This document shows, in pieces, positions 7,155-13,033 of a stretch of 16,364 nt of DNA; the first letter of the stretch is position 1, and each line of letters opens with the position of its first letter. The position numbers and the translations under genes are program-made. The DNA is taken from the NCBI GenBank assembly GCA_900754385.1, contig CAAECP010000011.1, forward strand, positions 1 to 16,364. The letters are read 5' to 3'. The stretch is from an uncultured Collinsella sp. (lineage in GTDB: Bacteria; Actinomycetota; Coriobacteriia; Coriobacteriales; Coriobacteriaceae). The notes below the pieces were generated by a model. That model saw only the letters and a list, made by a program, of their open reading frames with translations, made no database searches and was not told the DNA's origin.

Positions 7155-8297
7155 GTGATCTGCCCGCATTGCCTTAAGACTATCGAGGACGGCGCCTCGT
7201 TCTGCCCCTACTGCAACGCCTATGTGGGTCCGGGCGATGGTCCCGAGCACACCGAGTTCGTGTTCTGCGAGGGCTGCGGTGCCCGTCTTTCTCCGCATGA
7301 TCGTACGTGCCCAAAATGCGGACGCCCCGCTCCGGGTATCCTCTCCGAGGACGCGGCCGCATCCGACCTGGCAGCGGGCCGCACGGCGGGCTTTCCGCGC
7401 CTAACGCAAGAGCAGATCGATACCGAGGTGCCGCATGCGCCGGCCTCTGCCGCTGCGGTGCTTTCGGACGCCGCCGACCCCAATGAGACCTGTGTGCTGC
7501 CGGCTTTCGATAAGGATTTCGGTATCCCCAAGGTCGATATTCCCACGCCCGTTTCCCTGCATGACGATGCTCAAAAACCCAAGCGCAAAGTGCATCCCGA
7601 CGAGGACGCCTATCACAAGCACAAGCGTCATATCCCCAAGCCGCTCATTATCATCGCGGTCCTTGCCGTCGTTTGCGGCGGTGCCTATTGGTTCGTGACA
7701 ACCGATCCCATGGGCGTCATGCCTGGCTTCTACGACCAGTTTGGCCAAGCTGCACAAACCACCTTCCCCACGCGCCAAAAGGGCGAGGCGACTGAGGACG
7801 ATACCAAGCAGGACGATTCTGCCGAGGTGGTCCAGGAAGAAACCGTGCTCACCGATGATCAGCTCTATACCAGGCTCGACGGTCTGTATCAGACCATCGT
7901 GTCCTACGGCGACGAGGACCAGATCGGCGAGGTCATCGATTCCTTTAACAACGGCTATCTCCGAACGCCGCTGTCCACCCGTCAGGAGCTGTCGCAGAGT
8001 GCCTACGCCCTGCGCGACCAGATCAAAAAGACGCAAGATGAGCTCAACAACCTTAAGTACCAGGACGATACGGTCTATGCGGATGACATCGCCCACTTAA
8101 AGCAGCTTGCCGAGTGGATGTATGAGCGCGTCGACGTGATCTGCCAGAGCTGGGATATCTCGCTGGCCATTCCCGATGGCGAGTCGATGAGTTCCCACCA
8201 AAGCGAGATCTTGGCGCCCATCGCGCAGGGCGGTAACAGCGCGCTGAACCAGTACGACGCCAACGTGGGCTCCTGGAAGCCTCAGCAGCGTTCCTAA
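7155..8297 (+). CDS. Membrane protein with two N-terminal zinc ribbons, function unknown
   Basis: A 380-residue protein that I do not recognise beyond its domains. Two zinc ribbons open it: C3, C6, C17, C20 (CPHC...CPYC) and C38, C41, C52, C55 (CEGC...CPKC). A flexible stretch rich in Ala, Pro and acidic residues follows (about 60-140), then a basic patch and a single membrane helix at about 163-182 (PLIIIAVLAVVCGGAYWF). Residues 183-380 should lie outside the membrane: an acidic linker and then a mostly helical, Gln/Asp-rich domain with heptad-like stretches (about 245-330). Positive charges before the helix place the ribbons in the cytoplasm. The gene stands alone between the ATPase and the isomerase promoter. 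A structural or sensory role is possible but not shown. Confidence 0.85.
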   Translation: MICPHCLKTIEDGASFCPYCNAYVGPGDGPEHTEFVFCEGCGARLSPHDRTCPKCGRPAPGILSEDAAASDLAAGRTAGFPRLTQEQIDTEVPHAPASAAAVLSDAADPNETCVLPAFDKDFGIPKVDIPTPVSLHDDAQKPKRKVHPDEDAYHKHKRHIPKPLIIIAVLAVVCGGAYWFVTTDPMGVMPGFYDQFGQAAQTTFPTRQKGEATEDDTKQDDSAEVVQEETVLTDDQLYTRLDGLYQTIVSYGDEDQIGEVIDSFNNGYLRTPLSTRQELSQSAYALRDQIKKTQDELNNLKYQDDTVYADDIAHLKQLAEWMYERVDVICQSWDISLAIPDGESMSSHQSEILAPIAQGGNSALNQYDANVGSWKPQQRS

Positions 8298-8335
8298 AAT
8301 TAGTTCGCCATAGTCGGCATAACCTACGTGCGCAA

Positions 8336-8365
8336 TTGATGTAAGCGCATGCTTATTGCTACAAT
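8336..8365 (+). promoter_or_regulatory. Promoter of the isomerase-TPR unit
   Basis: TTGATG (8336-8341), 18 bases, TACAAT (8360-8365). The start site would be near 8372, giving a leader of about 33 bases. The spacer holds the inverted repeat TAAGC-GCAT-GCTTA (8342-8355), a possible operator. Confidence 0.55.
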
Positions 8366-8404
8366 TCGTACAAATATGCTTTAAACGCACGAGGAAGGAA
8401 CCAC

Positions 8405-8947
8405 ATGTTTGGTTTTAAGAAAGAGCTCTACACGCCCGAGTATCAGCTTGCCGGCGACGAGTGCGCCGTTATCGAGACGTCGAAGGGTACCATCAAGGTC
8501 AAGTTTGACGGCGAGGGCGCTCCCATTCATGTCGCGAACTTCTGCGAGCTTTCCACGATGGGTTTCTATGATGGCCTTAAGTTCCATCGCTATGTGCCCG
8601 GTTTTGTCATCCAGGGCGGCGACCCCAATACCCGCGACATGTCCGGCGCCGACGTCGCTGCCGGTCTTGAGGGCCCCGACGGCATGCCCGGTACCGGTGG
8701 CCCCGGCTACTGCATCAAGGGCGAGTTTGCCACCAATCCGCGCAACAGCCATGTCGATGGTGCCCTTGCCATGGCACGCTCCATGGACCCCGATTCCGCG
8801 GGTTCGCAGTTCTACTTCTGCCTGGGTGCCCAGCATAACCTCGATTCCGGTTACACCGTCTTTGGCACCACGGTCGAGGGTCTCGATGTGATTTCGCAGC
8901 TGCGTGCCGGCGACGAGATCGTCCATGTCGAGATCGTTCACGAGTAA
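8405..8947 (+). CDS. Cyclophilin-type peptidyl-prolyl cis-trans isomerase
   Basis: Catalyses cis-trans isomerisation of X-Pro bonds in folding proteins. It is a 180-residue single cyclophilin domain with no signal peptide or membrane segment, so probably cytoplasmic. Seen: FHRYVPGFVIQGGDP at 60-74 (catalytic R62 and Q70), GEFATNPRN at 106-114, ALAMARS at 120-126, SQFYFCLG at 134-141 (F136) and GYTVFG at 149-154. A loop of about 25 residues after the GGDP motif (roughly 75-103, Gly/Pro/Asp-rich) matches the longer bacterial forms. GAGGAAGGA precedes ATG 8405 by five bases. The TPR gene starts 11 bases after its stop, so the two are probably cotranscribed. Confidence 0.95.
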   Translation: MFGFKKELYTPEYQLAGDECAVIETSKGTIKVKFDGEGAPIHVANFCELSTMGFYDGLKFHRYVPGFVIQGGDPNTRDMSGADVAAGLEGPDGMPGTGGPGYCIKGEFATNPRNSHVDGALAMARSMDPDSAGSQFYFCLGAQHNLDSGYTVFGTTVEGLDVISQLRAGDEIVHVEIVHE

Positions 8948-8953
8948 AGGGGA
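8946..8953 (+). promoter_or_regulatory. Ribosome binding site deciding a TTG start
   Basis: AAAGGGGA overlaps the stop of the isomerase gene and ends five bases before TTG 8959. This supports TTG as the start of the TPR protein; no ATG or GTG is nearby in frame. Confidence 0.7.
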
Positions 8954-8958
8954 CTTCC

Positions 8959-10263
8959 TTGAATAGCCAGCTGATCCAACAGGGCCGCGCCGCTTACCGC
9001 GCGGGTGATTTTTCCGCTGCAGCCCAGATGCTTGGTGCGGCAAAGACTCCCGATGAGGTTATGGGCGAGGCCGATCACCTTCGTGGCAACGCCTTGATGC
9101 ACCTGGGCATGTATGCCGAGGCCGCCGAGGCCTATGCCGCCGCCCTCAACGACGGCACCTATGGCAAGCGCGGCGCGCTGCTCACCAACCGCGGCAAGGC
9201 GCTCGCCGCCGTGGGCGACTACACGACGGCCGCTCAGGCGTTCTCTGCTGCTACGCAGGATGCTTCCTATGCCACGCCGTTCAAGGCCTATCTGGGCCTG
9301 GGTAATGCGCTGTTCCAGTCGGGCGACTATGCCAACGCGGGTACTGCCTTCCGTCAGGCTGCCATCGACGGCGCCAATCCGGCTCCTGCCGCCGCGCTCG
9401 GCGAGCTCGGTCGTTGCTTCATTAAGCTCGGCCGTCCGGCGGACGCCGTGGAGACCTACCGCACGGCTATCGACTTTGCCGGCCCCCGCGACGACACGCG
9501 TGCGCTCAACGCCGGCATGGGTCAGGCGCTTTCTGCCGCCGGCCGTCCCTCCGACGCACTCGACGCCTTTAACGCCGCTACTGCCGATGGCATCTACCAG
9601 CTCACCTCCGAGCAGGCCGATGAGCTTGCCCGCGTGCACGATTCGCTTGCCGCGCTGTCTGCCCAGACGGCTATGGCCACGGCTCCGGCGCCTGCGATGG
9701 ACGCTCCTGCCGTCGATCCGCTCGATCCTACGGGCGCGACCGGTCAGTTTATGCCCGATCCCTCGGACACCGGCTTCTTTACGCTGTCCGAGTCCGAGAT
9801 GGTCCAGCAGGACCGTCAGGATCGCAAACAGGCCAAGGTCCGTCGTCGCCATCGCCACACGGGTCTCAAAGTCTTCATCGTGCTGCTTCTGCTCATTTTG
9901 ATCGCCGCGGGCGGTCTGGGCTTTGCCTACACGCGCGGCTTTGGCTTCCCGTCTCAGGAGTCTGTCGTTACCGATCTGTTCCAGGCTGCCGGCGACGGTG
10001 ACACTGCAAAGGCCGAGTCTTGCCTGGCCTCGAGCCTGTCCGAGGACGCTAAGTCGATGATCATCTCCTCGATTCCGCAGGGTGCCACCGTGTCCGTCGA
10101 GGGCATGGATCAGTCCATGACCGAGACGACCGCCAAGGTGAAGGCATCGCTGTCCAAGGGCGGCGAGCAGGAGTACACCGTTAAATTCGTGCGCTCCGAC
10201 AACCATATCGGCTGGGCCGTTTCCTCGCTCGATATGGATTTCTCGGCTGCTGACAACCAGTAG
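8959..10263 (+). CDS. TPR-repeat membrane protein with extracytoplasmic C-terminal domain
   Basis: A 434-residue protein. Five or six tetratricopeptide-like helical pairs fill residues 1-215 (recurring G-x-A-L-x-x-x-G-x-Y and A-x-x-A-F patterns, for example at 43-62, 79-98, 115-134 and 187-206). A Pro/Ala/Asp-rich linker (240-275) and a very basic stretch (286-301) follow, then one membrane helix at about 304-325. The remaining 110 residues should be outside the cell and look like a small mixed alpha/beta domain (pattern like NTF2/DUF4878 lipoprotein-type domains, tentative). TPRs normally bind partner proteins, so this may tether a cytoplasmic complex to the membrane. Its position before mreB suggests a link with cell elongation, which is inference only. 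It starts with TTG and is cotranscribed with the isomerase. Confidence 0.88.
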   Translation: MNSQLIQQGRAAYRAGDFSAAAQMLGAAKTPDEVMGEADHLRGNALMHLGMYAEAAEAYAAALNDGTYGKRGALLTNRGKALAAVGDYTTAAQAFSAATQDASYATPFKAYLGLGNALFQSGDYANAGTAFRQAAIDGANPAPAAALGELGRCFIKLGRPADAVETYRTAIDFAGPRDDTRALNAGMGQALSAAGRPSDALDAFNAATADGIYQLTSEQADELARVHDSLAALSAQTAMATAPAPAMDAPAVDPLDPTGATGQFMPDPSDTGFFTLSESEMVQQDRQDRKQAKVRRRHRHTGLKVFIVLLLLILIAAGGLGFAYTRGFGFPSQESVVTDLFQAAGDGDTAKAESCLASSLSEDAKSMIISSIPQGATVSVEGMDQSMTETTAKVKASLSKGGEQEYTVKFVRSDNHIGWAVSSLDMDFSAADNQ

Positions 10264-10285
10264 TGACCTTATGGGATTTAGCTTT

Positions 10286-10318
10286 GCCCGGTGCTTCACC
10301 GCAAGTGAGGTGCCGGGC
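10286..10318 (+). terminator. Strong hairpin between the TPR gene and mreB, probable terminator or processing site
   Basis: A 14-pair stem, GCCCGGTGCTTCAC (10286-10299) with GTGAGGTGCCGGGC (10305-10318), three pairs being G-U, and a five-base loop CGCAA. Only two T residues follow, so it is a poor intrinsic terminator by the usual rule. It may be partial, letting some transcription through into mreB, or may protect the upstream mRNA end. Confidence 0.45.
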
Positions 10319-10323
10319 TTGCG

Positions 10324-10340
10324 CTAGTATCATGAACTAG
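10324..10340 (+). repeat. Short inverted repeat upstream of mreB
   Basis: CTAGT, seven bases, ACTAG. The left arm overlaps TAGTAT (10325-10330), the only -10-like hexamer before mreB; no fitting -35 is visible. It might be an operator on a weak mreB promoter, or chance. Confidence 0.25.
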
Positions 10341-10368
10341 TAGTTTTCCAGCAATCATCCAACACATC

Positions 10369-10373
10369 AGGAG
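10369..10373 (+). promoter_or_regulatory. Ribosome binding site deciding the TTG start of mreB
   Basis: AGGAG ends five bases before TTG 10379. The next candidate, ATG 10391, would be 17 bases away, too far for this site. Confidence 0.7.
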
Positions 10374-10378
10374 TTGCG

Positions 10379-11422
10379 TTGTTTTCTTTGATGGATATGT
10401 TCTTCGGTAGCTATGCGGGCGATCTTGCCATCGACCTCGGCACCGCAAATACGCTTGTCTCCGTGCGCGGCAAGGGCATCGTCATTCGCGAGCCCTCCGT
10501 CGTCGCCATCGACAAGAACGACGAGCGCATCCTGGCGGTCGGTATCGAGGCAAAGCGCATGCTCGGCCGTACGCCCGGCAACATCGTGGCCGTTCGCCCC
10601 CTGAAGGACGGCGTTATCGCCGACTTCGATGTTACCGAGGCCATGCTCCGCTACTTTATCGACAAGGCGTCCGAGAAGCGCTATCCGTGGACCCCGCGTC
10701 CGCGCGTTGTCGTCTGCGTTCCCTCCGGCGTCACGTCGGTCGAGAAGCGCGCTGTCTTTGAGGCCACGATCCAGGCCGGCGCTCGCCAGGCCTACCTGAT
10801 CGAGGAGCCTATGGCCGCCGCTATCGGCGCCGACCTGCCCGTCGAGGAGCCCACCGGCTCCATGGTCATCGACATCGGCGGCGGTACCACCGAGGTTGCC
10901 GTTATCGCTATGGGCGGCATCGTCGTCTCGCAGTCCATCCGTATTGCCGGCGACGAGTTCGATCAGGCCATCCTCACGCACGTTCGCGATGCCTACAACC
11001 TGGCCATCGGCGAGCGTACGGCAGAGGACATTAAGATCAAGGTCGGCTCCGCCGTGCCGCTCAAGGACGAGCTCGACGTCGAGGTCAACGGCCGTGACGT
11101 GATCACGGGTCTGCCCAAGACCGTGCGCATCGAGAGCGAGGAGATCCGTCGCGCGCTCAACAAGCCGCTCGACGAGATGGCCAAAGCCGTCAAGGACGCA
11201 CTCGACGCTACGCCTCCCGATCTCGCCTCGGACCTTATGTACTACGGCATTTTGCTGACCGGTGGCGGCGCGCTGCTGCGCGGTCTCGACGTGCGCCTGC
11301 GCGATGAGACCGGCGTTTCGGTCAACGTCAGCCCCACGGCGCTCGATAACGTCGTTAACGGCTGTGCCCGCGTGCTCGAGGCCAATGCGTTTGATGGCGG
11401 CTTCGTCCAGACCAATGCTTAA
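10379..11422 (+). CDS. mreB: Rod shape-determining protein MreB, actin homologue
   Basis: Forms membrane-bound filaments that steer the cell-wall elongation machinery. It is 347 residues, typical length. Actin-fold motifs: phosphate-1 AIDLGTANT at 17-25, VPSGVTSVEKRA at 114-125, IEEPMAAAIGA at 141-151 (Glu for ATP hydrolysis), phosphate-2 VIDIGGGTTE at 163-172, RIAGDEFD at 188-195 and adenosine loop TGGGALLRG at 294-302. The first 13 residues are hydrophobic (MFSLMDMFFG), fitting a membrane-binding amphipathic end. The TTG start is set by AGGAG. It heads the mreB-mreC-mreD-mrdA-rodA cluster, 21 bases before mreC. Confidence 0.98.
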   Translation: MFSLMDMFFGSYAGDLAIDLGTANTLVSVRGKGIVIREPSVVAIDKNDERILAVGIEAKRMLGRTPGNIVAVRPLKDGVIADFDVTEAMLRYFIDKASEKRYPWTPRPRVVVCVPSGVTSVEKRAVFEATIQAGARQAYLIEEPMAAAIGADLPVEEPTGSMVIDIGGGTTEVAVIAMGGIVVSQSIRIAGDEFDQAILTHVRDAYNLAIGERTAEDIKIKVGSAVPLKDELDVEVNGRDVITGLPKTVRIESEEIRRALNKPLDEMAKAVKDALDATPPDLASDLMYYGILLTGGGALLRGLDVRLRDETGVSVNVSPTALDNVVNGCARVLEANAFDGGFVQTNA

Positions 11423-11427
11423 TTTCC

Positions 11428-11436
11428 AAAAGGTGG
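11428..11436 (+). promoter_or_regulatory. Ribosome binding site deciding the TTG start of mreC
   Basis: AAAAGGTGG lies seven bases before TTG 11444. The first in-frame ATG is 20 codons later, just before the membrane helix, and has no such site. Confidence 0.65.
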
Positions 11437-11443
11437 ATTCCAT

Positions 11444-12442
11444 TTGGCACGATCTTCGGGTTTCTCCACAAATCTGAATACCAAGCGACAATCAACGGGT
11501 ATGCGCCCGTTGATTGTTTTCAGCCTGATTTCGGTGTTGCTGCTCACGTTTTACATCCGCGAGGGCGAGGCAGGACCGATTCATGCCGTGCGTTCGGGCG
11601 TAACGACGATTACCTCGCCGGTGCGCTTTGTGGGCTCGGCTGTGGCGGCTCCTTTCAATGCCATCGGCAACGTGTTCTCTAACCTTACGGCGTCGCAGGA
11701 CACGCTCGACGAGCTCAAGAAGCAAAACGAGGAACTGACCTCTAAGGTTGCCGAGCTCTCCGAGGCTCAAAAGACCGCCGAGCGTCTGGAGGGGCTGGTC
11801 GGCCTGCAGTCGACCTATAACCTCAAATCGACCGCTGCTCGTATCGTTGGTGCCTCGGGCGATGCCTGGACCTCAACCGTTACCATCGACAAGGGCTCTG
11901 CCGACGGCCTTACCATCAACATGCCCGTGACGAGTTCTGCCGGTGTTATCGGCCAGATTATCGAGGTATCGGCCAAAACGTCGACCGTGCGCCTGATTGG
12001 CGACGAGAACTCGGGCGTGTCCGCTATGGTGCAGGACACGCGCGCCCAGGGCATGCTGCAGGGTCAGGCTGACGGCACGCTGCGTCTTGAGTACGTGAGC
12101 GTCGACTCCGATGTTAAGGTTGGCGACATCATCGTGACATCGGGCATCGGTGGTGTGTTCCCCAAGGGTCTACCGCTCGGCACCGTCTCGTCGGTTGAGA
12201 AATCGGCAAACGACGTGTACTACACCATTGTGGTGCGCGCTCAGACGACGGCCGAGAACAACGAGGAAGTGCTGGTCATCACCTCGCTGACCGACGAACA
12301 GTCGGCCTCGGATGAGGACGTGAGCACGGCCAACAGCACGCCGCAGGGAACGTCGCGCGATGCTGCGACCAAGACGAAGGACGAGAGTTCGGATGACAGT
12401 TCCGACACGTCCGAGACGACCGATTCCGGCTCGAGCGAATAG
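11444..12442 (+). CDS. mreC: Rod shape-determining protein MreC
   Basis: Bitopic membrane scaffold of the elongasome; in studied species it binds and activates PBP2. The 332 residues comprise a short basic cytoplasmic end (1-20), a membrane helix at about 21-38, a coiled coil at about 75-118 (heptads around TLDELKKQNEEL), and the twin beta-barrel MreC domain at about 130-282 with typical GASGDAWTSTVTIDKG (136-151) and VTSGIGGVFPKGLPLG (231-246). A 50-residue tail (283-332) rich in Ser, Thr, Asp and Glu follows, probably disordered and outside the membrane. It uses a TTG start. mreD begins 11 bases after its stop. Confidence 0.96.
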   Translation: MARSSGFSTNLNTKRQSTGMRPLIVFSLISVLLLTFYIREGEAGPIHAVRSGVTTITSPVRFVGSAVAAPFNAIGNVFSNLTASQDTLDELKKQNEELTSKVAELSEAQKTAERLEGLVGLQSTYNLKSTAARIVGASGDAWTSTVTIDKGSADGLTINMPVTSSAGVIGQIIEVSAKTSTVRLIGDENSGVSAMVQDTRAQGMLQGQADGTLRLEYVSVDSDVKVGDIIVTSGIGGVFPKGLPLGTVSSVEKSANDVYYTIVVRAQTTAENNEEVLVITSLTDEQSASDEDVSTANSTPQGTSRDAATKTKDESSDDSSDTSETTDSGSSE

Positions 12443-12446
12443 GGGG
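12441..12446 (+). promoter_or_regulatory. Ribosome binding site deciding the mreD start
   Basis: AGGGGG lies one base before ATG 12448 but seven bases before ATG 12454, which makes the second ATG the likely start. Confidence 0.6.
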
Positions 12447-12453
12447 CATGTCC

Positions 12454-13020
12454 ATGGATCTACACGAGCAGGGGATGAGCTCCCGCACGTTTGTGATCGC
12501 CGCCATCGTGTGCGTGCTGCTGCAGGCAGGCCTGGCACCGCAGATCTCCATTGCGGGCGGTCGCGTCAACTTCATGATTATCTTGGTGTGCCTAAGCGTG
12601 TTCTCGGGCGACCCGACCCGTGCCGTCGTGTGCGGTTTTTGCAGCGGCTTGTTTTATGACCTGTCCGCTGCCGTGCCGGTGGGCGTTATGTCGCTCCTGC
12701 TGACCGTGGGTTCTTTTGCCCTGGTGCACAGCGCCGTCGGTCAGACGGGCGGTACCCCGAGTGCACGCGGCGTCACTGTGGGCGCCTTCGCGCTCGTCAT
12801 TAATGTGATCTACAGCATCATCTTGCTGTTTATGGGTTTGGAGACGAGCTTTGTCGTGGCGATCTTCGGCCATGCGTTGCCGTCCTCGATCCTGACGGGC
12901 CTGGTTGCCATTCCGTTTTTGATGTCCGGCGTCGTGCCGCAGTCCGGCTATGGATTCTCCGCACGTGGCGGACGCCAGACGGGTATGCGCTTTAAGCCCA
13001 AGACCCGCAAGCTCAAATAG
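12454..13020 (+). CDS. mreD: Rod shape-determining protein MreD
   Basis: Integral membrane partner of MreC in the elongasome. It is 188 residues with about five membrane segments (roughly 12-30, 38-50, 55-70, 76-95, 107-128 and 132-160, some short). GFCSGLFYDL at 61-70 matches the family pattern G-F-x-x-G-L-x-x-D. A strongly basic tail (168-188, GMRFKPKTRKLK) sits in the cytoplasm. Mid-size and hydrophobic, as usual for the family; the call rests on that, on the GFxxGLxxD pattern and on its place between mreC and mrdA. The ATG six bases upstream (12448) is possible but too close to the ribosome site. Confidence 0.93.
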   Translation: MDLHEQGMSSRTFVIAAIVCVLLQAGLAPQISIAGGRVNFMIILVCLSVFSGDPTRAVVCGFCSGLFYDLSAAVPVGVMSLLLTVGSFALVHSAVGQTGGTPSARGVTVGAFALVINVIYSIILLFMGLETSFVVAIFGHALPSSILTGLVAIPFLMSGVVPQSGYGFSARGGRQTGMRFKPKTRKLK

Positions 13021-13033
13021 GGGAGGCCCGTAG

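Noticed and set aside
8938..10299. Long minus-strand open frame (453 codons) across the TPR gene
   Set aside because: It mirrors the coding strand in GC-rich DNA; the predicted protein is Gly/Arg/Val/His-rich with no recognisable motif, and the plus-strand frame has a ribosome site and TPR pattern.
10367..11491. Minus-strand open frame (374 codons) opposite mreB
   Set aside because: It is antisense to an unmistakable MreB and arises from codon bias; its product has no recognisable family pattern.
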